Shown here: positions 47,802-60,011 of the stretch, piece after piece
How the letters are laid out: each line of letters starts with the position of its first letter
Numbering within the stretch: position 1 is the first letter of the stretch
Source: Sporobolomyces roseus
Taxonomy: Eukaryota > Basidiomycota > Microbotryomycetes > Sporidiobolales > Sporidiobolaceae
Assembly (NCBI GenBank): GCA_016617785.1
Contig: JADILM010000001.1
Coordinates: forward strand, 1,798,001 to 1,862,000
Reading direction: 5' to 3'
DNA length: 64,000 nt
Notes under the pieces: generated by a model
Databases searched by the model: none
The model's input: only the letters and a program-made list of their open reading frames with translations
What the model was told of the DNA's origin: nothing
Made by a program: the position numbers and the translations under genes

Positions 47802-49339
47802 CTAAGCGAGCTTCTTCAATTCTTCGATTGATTCAACCGTTCCACTCTTGCTAACCTTTAACCCTTTGACCTCCTCCAATCCTTCTCCCGCATAACTGAC
47901 CAACGGGCTCAACTCGACTTCGACACCTTCTCCCAACGCGACTCCAGCATTCTCCAACCATTTCTTCTGTTCCTCCAACAGATCCCTCCTACTCGTCTCC
48001 GGATCGTCCGACCCAGTTCCAGGAGCGTTCTTGAGCGGTGAGAACTCCTCCTTCCTCTCTGCCTCCAACAAGGCGAAATTCTTGACGAAAGGAAACACGT
48101 CAAACACGAATTGTTCCAACTTCATTCCGTTTGGTTTCAAAGGTTTGACGGTTTCCTTCGAAGCCAAATCGACGTGAGGAATCTTCTTTCGTGCGATATG
48201 GAATGGCATTTTTGATTCGTCGTAGTTTGCGACCTCCTCCAAGAATTCTCGAGTGTAGAAATGGTTCGCGATGTTTGCTGCTCTGAACGACAAGTCTCCG
48301 TTCTCATCTTTGCGTTCCGCCATTTCTTTCGAAATCTCCGAGTATTCGACGACGGCGAACTTTGATTGACGTTGAGCGACGACTCCGACTGATTCAGTTG
48401 GGACGGTTTTCTTGACTACTTTCGCACCGCAATCGGCTTGACGAGAGATGCAGTATCCGAGGAAGACTGGATCGGCGACTCGGACCAGGCAGTTGTCGAC
48501 GCAGTAAGCGTGGAGGTAGGAGATGTTGCGGGAAGAGAGATCGGTGAGGACTGTTTGAGAGGAATCGGAGGAAGAGAGGGGAGAACGAAGGGCGGCGTAG
48601 AGTCCTCCATTTCCATCGGGAGCGACGGCGACTGAGGAAGGAGTGTCGAGGAAGATCTTGTCATCGTCGGTGAGACATGGAAGTACACCTGTGAGTTGGG
48701 AGGACTCGATCAGCGAGAAGACTGAATCATGAATTCGTCTCAAAACTCACCTTGTTCGAAAAAGACGATTTGATCCTCCTTGAGACCGAAGAACGAGTGT
48801 TGGCGGAAGAAATCTTCGGTAGGTTTGCGAGTTGGTCCACTAGTCATGATGTACCAAGGAATGGGTTGACTAGCTCCAGCAACAGTTTCCAACCTCTTGA
48901 TTCGTTCCGCTTGAAGTTGGAACAGACTCTTGTGACTCGGGAGACCAATATCGTAGCATCCTTTCGGAGCAGAGCTACCTAGTCGAGTACCTTGACCTCC
49001 AGCCATGAGTAACACTCCAACTTTCCCTTCCTTGATCGATTTCAATCCTACTTCGTTCCACTCCTTCGCTTGATCAGCTTGACCAATGACCGTTCCGACG
49101 CAGTCGGCGGGAGGAGGAGAGATGTCATCGGATGTTGAAGATGAGGCTTCCTTCTCGGCTTGGAGAGCGGCGGCGTGAATCGAGTTGACGCGAGAAGGAT
49201 CGATAGTGAGAAGTTGGTTGTAGAGCGAAGATTGCTCTTCCGACGAAAGTTGATCGTAGAAGGTGAATACGTGGTCTTGTTTCGCATCTTTCCACTTCTT
49301 TCGAAGGGATTCGAGGTCTGAGGAGGAAGGAGGGGACAT
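47802..49339 (-). CDS. UAP1: UDP-N-acetylglucosamine pyrophosphorylase (491 aa)
   Basis: Exon 1 is 49339-48751 and exon 2 is 48688-47802, with one GT-AG intron in phase 1. It makes UDP-GlcNAc from UTP and GlcNAc-1-phosphate in the cytosol, the precursor for chitin, N-glycans and GPI anchors. Motifs: the nucleotide-binding LLMAGGQGTRLGSSAPKGCYDIGL, then IPWYIMTSGPTRKPTEDFF, FFEQGVLPCLTDDDKI and NISYLHAYCVDNCLVRVADP, and KKTVPTESVGVVAQ. Substrate-site sequence MKLEQFVFDVFPF is present. Length is normal for eukaryotic UAP1. Confidence 0.96.
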
Positions 49340-50198
49340 GGTTGAGTGAGAAATCGAATGAAGGGGGTCTGTACAGCGAGCAATCGTCAATGATCAGTAC
49401 TTCGAGCGTGGAGGGTTAATCCAACACAAAACTCTGTTCCCCAGGATCCCTCACATTGATGCTCAGGGGCATGAGGTGGTGCGTGACGAGCGATCCGAGA
49501 TTGAAACGAACAGGTGTCTCTCGAGGAAGAGGGGACTCACTGATCAGATTCAGATTCGCGTATAGGTCGCTCGTAGTGTTACTGAGGGGCTAGTACTTCG
49601 TGTAAGGCGTTTCGAGGATGTTGAGTGAGAGGAACGTTTCCAAGGAGGAAGGAAAGGACTCCTCTCTCTCCCTCCTACCCTTCATTCGCTTTCCTGCTTC
49701 TGTCAACTGTTCCAGATCATAGGCATGATCCCAGCTAGCTCCGGAGATCAAAATCAGGCCTCTCCATCTGATACGACTTTTCCCGTTCTCATGATCCATT
49801 CACTCAGAATTCAGACAGCTCACTGTAAGCCCGACGCTCACAAGAAGACAATCGAGAATCTAGGATGCCTCGAATGCAAGCGGGAACACGACCTTGCATC
49901 AAGATTGAGCCGAACCTCCGGCCTCCACCTCTCCTCCACCGTTTTCATCTGCCTCCGCTGCTTCAGGCCTCCACCCTCCACTATCTTCGCCAAGTAAGAC
50001 GGAAGTCGCTATCAACGACAAAGAGGGTTTAATCAGGACCTCCACTGCAACGTATAAAAGCAGCTTTCGGTGCTTCGTTCCCTTTCCTTTCTTCGCTCTT
50101 TCTCGACCGTGATATCTGCTTCTCGCATCTTCCTCGTCTCGTATACCAAACCACACTCTATCACTCTACCTACCTCGACTTATACCTACTCGATCAAC
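49340..50198. other. Divergent promoter region, about 860 bp
   Basis: Between UAP1 (-) and the aldo-keto reductase (+). Overlapping frames at about 49590-50000 on both strands are mutually antisense and lack motifs. A TATA-like box lies near the right end. Confidence 0.4.
50053..50060 (+). promoter_or_regulatory. TATA box of the aldo-keto reductase gene
   Basis: The sequence tataaaag lies 146 bp before the start codon, a usual fungal spacing for an inducible gene. Confidence 0.5.
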
Positions 50199-51890
50199 AT
50201 GAGCACTACCATCTCTATCGACGGAAAAGAAGTCTGGCCAAAGATTGGCTACGGCGCAATGGGTGTGCTGTTCTCTCACTCTGCGCTCCAAATGCTTCTC
50301 GATTACTGAAAACGTACTCTTGCATCGATAGGTCTCTCTGGAATGTACGGCGCACCAGGAACAGACGAAGAAGGTAAAGCAGTCTTGCGAAAAGCAATCG
50401 AAATCGGCTGCACGATGTGGAGTACGTTCTTTCCTTCTTCTTGTGCATTTTCCCGATTACTCATGCTTCGCTTCCTTGCCCATAGACACGTGAGACTCTT
50501 CCTCTCATGCCATTCTCAAGAATTCCCTGTCTTCGCACTGTTTCCCGCTCTCCGAGCTTACAAGATCACGAGCTAATCACCTCTTTCGCTCTCTCTCGGC
50601 TACAGCTCGGATATCTACGGAGTAGGACACAACGAGAAGTTGATCGGAGACGTTCTTCGAGAGGGTGACAACCGCGAAAAGGTCTTCCTCGTCACCAAAT
50701 TCGGAGTTCGCGTCGATTTGCCTCAAGGTCGAGGGTACGATGGTTCACCTGAGTATGTTCATAGAGCTATCGACGCCTCGATCAAGAGGATGGGAGGGAT
50801 CAAACCGGATGGATGGATTTACCACCGAATCGACGAATCGGTTCCGATTGAGGACACTGTTCGAGCGATGGACGAGGTTAGGAAAGAAGGAAAATGCAGG
50901 TACATCGGACTCAGTGAGGTGTGTCGTGATTTCGCTCTTTCTATCTTGCCTCGCTATCTCCAATGCTGACTCTCGAGTTCTGCTTTTCTTTCGACAGTGT
51001 TCGGCTGCGACCCTTCGCCGCGCATCGAGAGTCGCTCGTATCTCTTTCGTCGAGGTCGAATACTCTCCTTGGGTCACCGTCATGGAGAGGAACGGTGTCC
51101 TCGACGTCTGTAAGGAATTGGGAATCACTGTTCTCGCTTACTCACCTCTTGGGCATGGTCAGTTTGTATTCCCACCTCGTCGAGTCCCGCTTCTCGTCAT
51201 ACTGATACTTCCTGCAATGTACTCTTCTACGACAGGATTCCTCACTGGTGAGCGACTGTTCTCTAATTGCGCAAAAAAGGTAGCGCGACGAACTAAAATT
51301 CATCCTTAACCCCCTTGTGTCATAGGTCGATACAAGAAGTTGAGCGACTTCTCTGAGGATGATTACCGCTTCAAGCTTCCAGGTCTGCAAGGCGAGCAGT
51401 GGAAACAGAATTGGAAGTACGTCCTGCTTTTCCTTTTTTCACTTTCTCCTTCAAAGATCAATCACTGATCGTTTCAGTTTGCAGGCTTGTCGAAGTACGT
51501 TCAAGCCTCTGTACCCGCACGAGGAGTAGATCGTCAGAATCGGGCTGACGCGTTCTGGCTTTTCGCAGGCTTTCCAAACTTTGGCTATTCGCAAAGGATG
51601 CGCTCCATCTCAACTCGCACTCGCTTGGCTCGCGGCTCAGGGACCGAACATTCTTCCGATTCCTGGTGTATGCGCTTTTCCTTGCAGCATCTTCTTCGTG
51701 CTCATCACTGATCAGATGCCTCGCAACTCGTTTACAGACGAAATCTGAGAAATACTTGGTCGAAAACTTCGATGCCAGAAATCTTCACTTGACGGAACAA
51801 GAATTGGAAGACGTTCGTCAAGCGATGGAGGAGAACCCGCTCGTAGGCGGAAGATCTCCTGCAGAGTACACCGCTGGCCTCGAAGCTTGA
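50199..51890 (+). CDS. Aldo-keto reductase (AKR13-like) with a 4-nt exon
   Basis: Exon 1 is 50199-50262, exon 2 is 50332-50421, exon 3 is 50486-50489 (4 nt), exon 4 starts at 50606, followed by four or five more exons to 51890. The joined product reads [18 protein letters not shown]. Motifs: DIYG with catalytic Tyr, FLVTKFGVR with Lys, [16 protein letters not shown] with His, [58 protein letters not shown] and LPIPGTKSEKYL. These are NADPH-dependent oxidoreductases, cytosolic. In the usual 'DTADxYG' motif the first Asp is catalytic; here it reads NTSDIYG, so that Asp appears as Asn, its codon being formed across the exon 2/3 junction. Substrate unknown. Confidence 0.88.
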
Positions 51891-51984
51891 GCGCAGAAAT
51901 GCGTTTCTCACGAGCGAAAGCTTTGTGTTATCGTCTCGGACTTCAGACAAGAATTGGAATAAGAGATCACAGATTGCATTCTAT

Positions 51985-53136
51985 TTATTCCCTTTTCTCG
52001 ACTAGAGTTTCCTGAGAGTCTATCGTACTCCGACTGAAAGCTCTTTCTATCCCTTGTTTCTTCTCGAGTGCTTCTCCCAGCCTTTCCCTCAGTTGCCGCT
52101 GCTCCGCCCACGCCGTAGCTCGCTCCGCTCTCCTCCTCTCCCTCGCCGATCGATCGCACTTGAGTAAACTCCAAACCATTCCTCCTAAAGCGAACAAGAC
52201 CGCGAGAACGAGGAAGCCGACAGCGACAGGCGGAGTATGACGAGGCTTACTCGGAGGTGGCGAGCAAGTACCGGTCGTTGTCGAGCAGATCGATGTTGAG
52301 CACGAACGATCAGAATTGCATTTCGCTCCGATCGGAAGAGATGGAGTGCAGAGTAGGGATTGGGGATCGCAGTATTGTCCACCAAAGCAGTTGTCTCTTG
52401 TCACTACGTCGGTGTAAGGTGTCCTACAAACGAGGGAAGATTTAGATCGGAAAGGGTGAGCAAAGCTTGATGATGCGAGAAGAGGGTAATCCTGCACTCA
52501 CCCATCGTCTCCATAGCCGGTATACACCGTATTACTGATGATACACTTCTGACCTTCCACCACGTCGGCGTAGACACACAGCTGATTGAGACACATCGAA
52601 CCGTTGTTGTTCGTCGGAAGCGAAAGATAGGCTTGCAGACTCGGATCTGGCGGTGGTGCACATTCATCTATTCGTGCGAGGTTATTAGCTTTAAATCTGG
52701 AGGATGCTGTAGCAGCGAAATCAGGCAGAAGCGCACCATCTCGATTCAGTTCGCAGGCTCCGTTGAGAGCGACGAGTGGTCGACAACTGTCTCCTCGATC
52801 CGGACAGTATTCATTGACGCTACATAGTGGAGGAAGTGTCGTGTTGCCGTATCTGAGGGGAAACAAGAAGACCTGTCAGCTTCCGATTGAGATATAAGCG
52901 AGACGAAGTGCTCACCCAAACGGGAATTCATCTCTTCTACATCCGCGATAGCTACATACTCCACCAGCTGCCGGATCTGTCGAAGATGGCGTACAATACT
53001 GTGTCGCGTTGCAGTCCGAGTCAAAGTTGTGAGTGTGATCCGATAGTCGATCGTTTGTCGGATTGCAAGCTTGTTGAGCGACGACGGCAAGACCTGCTGC
53101 TAGAAGGATTGCGAGTGCTTCCAGCGGAAGGTACAT
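51985..53136 (-). CDS. Cys-rich single-pass membrane protein with signal peptide
   Basis: The start at 53136 gives MYLPLEALAILLAAGLAVVAQQ, a clear signal peptide. The ectodomain of about 250 residues carries many cysteines spread over three or more exons (CNPTNDRLSDHTHNFDSDC, YCTPSSTDPAAGGVCSYRGC, CSVNEYCPDRGDSCRPLV, NCFGGQYCDPQSLLCTPSL, CNSDRSCSTSICSTTTGTCSPP). A transmembrane helix follows (PPVAVGFLVLAVLFALGGMVWSLL), then a basic/acidic cytoplasmic coil (RSARERRRAERATAWAEQRQLRERLG). The layout fits basidiomycete surface proteins with dickkopf- or EGF-like Cys spacing, but I recognise no named family. It lies next to and in the same orientation as the ADP1-like transporter. Confidence 0.7.
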
Positions 53137-53427
53137 ATAGATATGTAGGTGAAGGCTTGAATGAGGTGAAAGCAACAAACAGAGAAGTTTGCAGGACGCG
53201 AGAAAAGCGATTTCGAAAAGAACCGGAAAGAAATCTCAGTCAACCTTCCTGCTAGGATCCAAGGCGTGAGCATGATAGCCGTGAGTAGAGACTTGAACGA
53301 TAGTGTCAATGCAAAAGCTGGATTGGTACAAGCATTAGAGGGGAGAGGAAGAAGGGTTAATACACAATAAAACGAATCGAGATTCTTGCTTGACAATATG
53401 ATATGTACAATCGATAGGGCAGCGCGA

Positions 53428-56400
53428 CTACCGCTTTTCGCGAACGAAGACGACGAGGGCGAGGTAGGAAAGAACGGTGAAGGAGGCAAAGAAGATCGCG
53501 AGAAGGGATACGTCGGGGAACCAAAATGCCTAGTTGGAATCTTCAGGTCAGTGAGCTGCACGAGAGGGAGACTATGAGGAGAGGGACTCACTTGAGCGTG
53601 GAAACCAAACATGCTGAGAATTGTCGCAGCAGGTACTTCGATATCGACTCCATCTGCAAGCAGCACCTCGAAGTTCAGCACAATTTCGCAGTTCTAGAGA
53701 GTGGTTTAGTGCATACATCGATGATCCCTCAATTGCAAGTATCTGACTTCATTGACGAGTAGAGCCTCGAAAGCGGCATGGAAGAATGACCAGGTTTCGA
53801 GCCATCGAAGCCACGAAGGGAGCTTGTCGCGATTGATGAGCAGTCCAGCGAATAGCAGACTGCGGAGAGCGAGCACCCGAGTAAGCGAAAGTTGATCGCT
53901 GATCACGAACAGAAAGGTGACATACTTGAACAACATGACCAAACTTCCGACAAGATTTGCGACTCCAGCGTTCTTAATCAAGATACTGAGGAGGAGAACG
54001 ACACTCGAGGCCGAGAGGTTGAAGAGTACGAGTACGAGGATGAACCTCCAGAACGAGTCGACTTGAGGTACTAGTCCAACTGGGTTGTAAACGATCGCTC
54101 CGAAGACGAAGGCGGGAATGACTCGGAGTGGGATAACGTCGAAGAGGAGTTTCGCTGCGAAGTAGGTGAAAGGGTTGTAGTAGCCGTTGGCTCGTTCGCG
54201 AGTGAAGAGGAGTCGTTCCGAGGAGAAGGCGGCGAGGGTAGTGAGGCAACCGAAACCGAAAAGAGCGAGGGTGAAGAAGATCATTCCCATTCGATTCTGG
54301 AAGCCCGGGATATCATCGCTGCAGATGAAAATGATGAATGAGTGAGGAGGCGATACGGACAAGGAGGAAGAGGGAAACTCACGTTAGTCCTCGGAAGAGG
54401 AATGCGCACATTCCAGCAGCGACGACTGCGACAGCGTAATGTGATAGCATGAGCATTGGGTCTCTGTAGAGGTTCTTGAATGATCGTCCACTGAGGATCT
54501 TGAACTGAGTCCACCAAGATGCGGCCTTGTAGTTCCTCAACGCAATCGAATCTGAGCCATTCGCAGATACATGAGTCCCACTGACTTCCTCCCGAGTCTC
54601 CTTCGAGATATCGCTGTCAGTGAACGCGTTGACGAGTCGAGCGAGATGGGGAGGCAGAGGAGTCGAGGTTGGAGAGTTGCGACCGGAGGAGAAGAATTGC
54701 TTCGCTTGACCGGCGAGACTTGCTGGGGAGTTGAGTCGCGAGTCGAGCTCGGTACCATCGACAGTCGAAGAAGCGGCGGTGTCGACAGGAGCAGGTCGAG
54801 GTCGAACGGTTCCTCGTTCTGGATCTAGTCGAGAGGAATCTTCAAGTTGAATCAAGGGTTCAGAATTTGGAGTCGAGGGTGAAGACTTCTCGGACATCGT
54901 GAGATCGACTGGGGATACGAGAGAGATCAATATCGCACATTCGAGAATCAGCGAAAGAACAACATACTGAGATAATCTGCGATGTTGAAGCCGGGAGGAC
55001 AAGCGCAACCAATCGTTTCGAAATATCGTTGTGCTTTCTCCGCCTTGCCCGAGTATACCACCTTTCCACTAGCGAGTAGAAGAAGCTTGTCAAACAATGC
55101 GACGATGTTTGACTGAGGTTGATGAATGGTGAAGACGACCGTTCGTTTGTAATTGCGAGCGAGTTGAACGAGAGAATCGACGACGTTGTAGGCGTTGTAG
55201 GAGTCGAGGCCAGAAGTGGGTTCGTCGAGGAAGAGAATTGAAGGAGAAGTAACGAGTTCGCAAGCGATTGAGACTCGTCGTTTCTCTCCTCCCGAAATAC
55301 TGCGGTGACCACTTTCTCCAATCCTGCTGTCCCTGATTCCGATGATTCCTAGCTCATGCATCGTCTCGAGCGTCCGCATCCTCTTGTCCTCGAATGACAT
55401 CTCCCTCGGCAATCGAAGTAACGCAGAGTAAAGCACCGTCTCGTAAACCGTCAAAGTTCCCATCAAGGTGTCTTCCTGATCGACGAAACCGACCACTCGG
55501 CGATACTCGGCGTTATGAATCTTGCGACCGTTGACGAGTACTTGTCCTCCAACCGTTCCACGTTTCGACTTGCGAGCGAGAATGTCGAGGAAAGTCGATT
55601 TGCCTGCACCAGACGCTCCGAGAACAGCCATGACTTCTCCAGGTTGGACGGCACCTGATACTCCGTCGAGGACACGACGCCCAGAGGAGAGAGTGTACGA
55701 GATATCGGAGAACTGGAGAGCGGCGGGAACGTGATCTTCGAGGAGAGATTTGCCGTTGTCATTCGATCCATTCGAAGGTAGGCGAATTCGACCGCCGAGG
55801 AACGAGTACTCGACATCAGTCGTTCTTCTTCCAAGGTACCAGAAGACTATCAAATTGAGAAACTTCAGCGAAACTCGCAATTCCAGGCCAGGAAGATATG
55901 TGAACGTACGGAATAGTCCAGCGAGAAGCACAGCAACCACGATAGCAACACTCACGATGACCCATGTCTTGTCGTTTGGTTTCGGCGGGCGCTGTATTTC
56001 GACGTAACGATCAGAACTTGATGCGAAAAGAGAGAAATCGAGACGACTCACAACGAAACCAGGAACCTCGCTTGATCGCATGCACTCTCCACTCTTGCAG
56101 TTGAGCGTGATGTAAGTATCTCCAAAGATGTCATTGATGAGCTGATTCATAGCTGGTTCTTCGAATCGACTCGGTTCTCCCGTCTTCGAAGTGAATTTGC
56201 CAGGACCTTTGATCTCCTCCGTCAAGAATTCTGAGATGTCGACACTTCCATCTTCTCCACACAGCATTCGACCTGGAATACATGCGCACTCGACTTGCTC
56301 GCAGCGGTATTCGGTCGAGTTCGATTCGAAGCCGACAGTGTGCGAAGTCGTGCAGTTGTTGAGACCGCAGTAGAACGATTCCTTCTTCCCGATCCAGAAT

Positions 56401-57292
56401 TGAAACCCGCATGACTCATTAGGGATGTCGCAAGTGAAGGTGACTTGAGGAGGTCGACCGGGAAGCATGTCGAGAATTTTGCGATCTAGAGGTAAATTTC
56501 GCACAAATTCAGTTGTGAGTCACTAGTCTGAAGGGATCGACTCATCGCACTCGTGACATCGCACATCTGGTACATTTCCTTGACTCCGAAACCTTCCTTG
56601 TAGCATACTGCCTTGTCGTCATCTTCGTCTTTTGATCCAACGAGTCGACCATCGTCTCGATTGATCAGAGCTTCGCAAGCTTCATCCGTTTCGCAAACTG
56701 CGCACAGGACGTCTGAGTGACAGTCCAATAGTCAGAGAAAGTACGAAGGTGCTTACCATTGCAGTTGAGCCCACTCCAACCTTCGTCGCATTCGCAATCG
56801 TTTCCCTCTCGAGGAAATCGATGATCTTGTCCGGAAGCGAGGGAACCGCACACTGCGCTCATCAGGATCATCAGCACTGTTTCTCGAGAGTACAACCGAG
56901 TAGACTCACGAGGCTTTGCGCAATCCTCGCCACCAAATCCAGGTGGACAAACACATTGTCCGTTGTAATCGTTACATTTCGCTACGAATCGATACGATCG
57001 TCAGCTGGTACTCGATATTGTACAATCACGAGTGAACTTTACCGTTGTTCAAGCACCCAAAGGCAGGGAGTAAGCAATTGAATGGGTTGCAAGGAGGACA
57101 TTCATCCGGTTTCTTCGGAGGAGGAAAGAGAGAAGGCGCTGAGAGTTGTTGCCGTGTAGAGTAAAAAGATGAGTTTGGGAATGGCGATAGTGCTTGTAGT
57201 AGGATGGGAGAGTTGGCTTGATCTGAAGGAGATGCAGATGTGGGGGAAAGGAGGGAGAGGAGAGAGAGGATCCCGCTCGCTGGTAGTAGCAT
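53428..57292 (-). CDS. ADP1: ADP1-like ABCG (White-type) transporter with EGF-like ectodomain
   Basis: The signal peptide starts at 57292 ([21 protein letters not shown]). The luminal part has [21 protein letters not shown]-like [19 protein letters not shown] and [11 protein letters not shown], and more Cys-rich sequence. After a TM helix ([19 protein letters not shown]) comes one ABC domain: Walker [11 protein letters not shown]-loop [13 protein letters not shown], signature [10 protein letters not shown], Walker [13 protein letters not shown] and H-loop FTIHQPQ. A Ser/Pro linker and a C-terminal TM domain follow ([44 protein letters not shown]) ending in VVFVREKR. Many short introns are present. 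The layout matches yeast Adp1, an ATP-dependent permease of uncertain substrate; a half-size ABCG protein probably acts as a dimer. Confidence 0.92.
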
Positions 57293-57444
57293 AATTTGAT
57301 GCCTACTCTAGAGCGTAGTATGCTCTGTCAAGTCGATCGAAAGTGAGGTGGAGGAAAGAGGCGAGTCCAAAATCTCTCGCGTTCGCTCCTTCCTACCTTT
57401 CACTCCGCTGCTCTGCCGCTCTCGGGAGATCAGGTCCTCCTACT
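57293..57444. promoter_or_regulatory. 152-bp divergent promoter
   Basis: Only 152 bp separate the start codons of the transporter (-) and the acidic protein (+), so the promoter must be shared or overlapping. Confidence 0.45.
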
Positions 57445-59044
57445 ATGCCGCCGCGAAAGTACGATCTCATCATTGAGTAAGCAACTTTCACTGATCGTTG
57501 CTGAAGCGCTCCTCCTGATTCTTCAGATTCGTTTAGGCCTCCTACTCGTCCTTCTTCTCGAGCCGACAAGGGCAGACTGAAATCAGGTGCTGGTACTTCA
57601 TCGAAAGGGCTGAAAGCGATCAAGGTAGAAGGCGGCAGTCCCCCGTTCTCCTCGCCTTCGACTCCGCCATTTGAGCAAGTCCGCTCTCTTCGCAAGAGGA
57701 CTGCCCTGATCAAGTATGAGGATGCATCGTCAGACAGTGAAGAGTCCGAAGATTATGATATGCAAGCGGAGACGAGCAAGCGTGCACGACGGGAAGGGAA
57801 GACCAAAGCGAACAAAGTCAAGAAAGAGAACGAAGAGTTCGACCTCGAGTCTGATGAAGATGTATTCATCGAGTCTGACGAAGACGTTGACGTAAAACCG
57901 AGGTGAGCTCCTGTTCCTCCCGACTCCTCTCTGTGCTTCAAGAAGAGAGCTGAATTTGCGACTCTGCTCAGCCGTTCCTCCCGATCTCGTGCACCGACTG
58001 CACCGGCTGCTGTACCCAAAGAGAAGACTGACGAGGACGACAAAAAGAAGATCAAACGAGTCAAGCTAGAAGAAGAGTTCCAAGAATTACAGGATCTTCA
58101 CCTCGTACGTCGCAACTCTTTGCTGTTTTGTAAAATCACATTTGAGCCTCTCCTCTTCCAGAACTACAACCCATGGCCGATTCCTCCAGGCCTCGATCCT
58201 GATACATTCTCGGTCCTCGATGACAGTACCTGGCATGGGCAATTACAGGTCACTGGCCCAGAAGTCGATGCTCTTCGCGACATTCCGCCATTCTTCTTTC
58301 ATGTGCTACACATGGGAAATACTGGCGCGAGCCGCCCGAAAACGAGCAAGGTAAGAGAATGTGACACTTCTATCTTAGTCCAGAATCAGCTCACGGATGT
58401 TCAGTGATCAAATAGATCAGGATGAAAGCAGGTTACTCTCATGGCATCTCCGCAGTCGAAGCGCATCTCAATCTTGGCACGACGCAACCCGGCTATCCCA
58501 TTGTTCGAACGACCGGGCTTCGGAGCTATGAACACGATCAACCTCCCCACCCCGACGATGACACAGCGCTCTTTGTCGGATTCAAGCCTGAGGGAGGTGA
58601 TATGCACCGCTGGAAAGCGTTCGGACTTTATAGGTTGGTATGGCAAGGTAAAGCAAAGGATGGAGAGTTCCTCAGGCTATCGGAAGAGAAGAGGCAGAAG
58701 ATACAGACCATTTTCGAAGGATATCTGCCGGGGAAAGACACCTTCTCGAGATTGGTGTTTGAGAACTGCTATCTCGACGTGGACGACCCTGATGCACCAA
58801 ATGGAAAACGTCATATACGGCACGAGTCGATTGACAAGGAGCGGAGGCACGCTCATATTCGCACTTGCCTCGAGGAGAATCGCGATCTTGTTGTTAGTAC
58901 AATTCTCCTTGTCTTACTCTCAAAGCGGAGACTGACTGTCCTTTCCACCCCTAGATGTATTGGTCACTTTTCGTTTATACCGGGAACAACGCTCAGGAAG
59001 TGGCGGATTGTGGACGTAGACGAGATTTCCGGTACCCATTGTGA
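57445..59044 (+). CDS. Acidic, probably nuclear protein of unknown function
   Basis: Exon 1 (57445 to about 57477, MPPRKYDLIIE) is spliced to a Ser/Pro and Lys/Glu-rich exon at TTTAG|GCCTCC. The N-terminal half is charged and has basic clusters that look like nuclear signals (SKRARREGKTKANKVKKEN) and acidic patches (DLESDEDVFIESDED). The second half is ordered: NYNPWPIPPGLDPDTFSVLDD, GYSHGISAVEAHLNLG, TALFVGFKPEGGDMHRWKAFGLYRLVW, HESIDKERRHAHIRTCLEENRDL and MYWSLFVYTGNNAQEV. I do not recognise the family with certainty; the 'WKAFGLYRLVW' segment recalls a domain found in basidiomycete nuclear proteins. The last exon ends at 59044. Confidence 0.65.
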
Positions 59045-59293
59045 AGTCATTCAATGTCTCCGCCTTGTCCTCGACTTCTCTCCGGTTCGGTCCTTCGTCT
59101 CTTTCGACTCATGATATTGCTACAAGCTTGAGAGTGCGAGCGAGGCGGGTTCGCAAGAGCATTACGAGAAAATCCTCAGAATACTACGGACGTCTCGCGA
59201 GTCCCTTCTCAGTCCCTCTCACTATTGACTGCCCACTTCCAATTCGACAGTGACTCCTGTCGATTGATCTTACTGAAGGTGAGTCAAGCTTTG

Positions 59294-59999
59294 TCAGAAA
59301 CTTCGTAACGTCGGTGCAGAGCAAAGCGAAGCAGTCTGAGCGAGGAGTTCTAAAGGTCGGATCGATCTAGCGGCTGAAAGCTGACAGAGCGCTCGAGTAT
59401 AGACAGAGAAGCCGAAGCATCCACGAGCAATAGAGAGAGACATCGTGTGAATCGAAACAACTCTTGCGATTCCTGTCGAAACTGACCATTGCTCGACTCT
59501 CCAAATCCTTTCCTCTTTCGCATCTGCGGTGTTCCGTCCTCTCGTAGTATCTCCGAGCTCGTAGAAGTTCGCATTGATTGATCAAGGTCTTCGTCATTGT
59601 TTCGTCGTTGATCTTGAAGCGGAACGGCGAGAGAAGAAGCACGTCCGATCGGCATGACGCTTCCTACACTGTCCCTTGGTCTCGCTCCTGCTCCACCTCC
59701 TTCACGACGAGATCCTATCGGAGGATAATGAGCGATCAAGTTGGCTACTTGAGGAATTTCAGAAGAGAAGTTGAAGCTGTTCGGAAGTGTACGTCACGCT
59801 GTTCTGGTCCTTCCTCCTCCTCTTCATCCTCTGAATGTTCAATGATCCCCTCAGGTAGTGCTTGTAGTAGTTGTGCTGCCCATCTTGAAGATTGAGAGAG
59901 ATTTCGATCGAGGAGAGAAGAAACGGCGAGTCGAAGTTCTGCGCGTAAAGTAGAGGTCGAAGGTGGATCTAGTAGGTGTGGTCTGTGTGATGAGCTCAT
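59294..59999 (-). CDS. CDC23/APC8-like N-terminal protein or gene fragment (179 aa)
   Basis: Exons 59999-59798, 59744-59487 and 59373-59294 have GT-AG introns and total exactly 540 nt. The start MSSSHRPHLLDPPSTSTLRAEL is followed by RLAVSSLLDRNLSQSSRWAAQLLQALPEG, which resembles the N-terminal helix pair of Cdc23/Apc8 ('...ERGL..SAKWAAELL.SLP'). An acidic stretch and a low-complexity tail follow, and the frame closes 26 codons into exon 3, long before any TPR repeat. Real Cdc23 is over 500 aa, so this is either a truncated duplicate, a decayed gene or an unrelated small protein. If it is a fragment, the intact gene must be elsewhere. Confidence 0.4.
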
Positions 60000-60011
60000 C
60001 TCGAAGCTTCG

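Noticed and set aside
49725..49997. 90-codon + frame upstream of the aldo-keto reductase
   Set aside because: Mirrored by an equally long antisense frame; no family; overlaps a likely promoter region.
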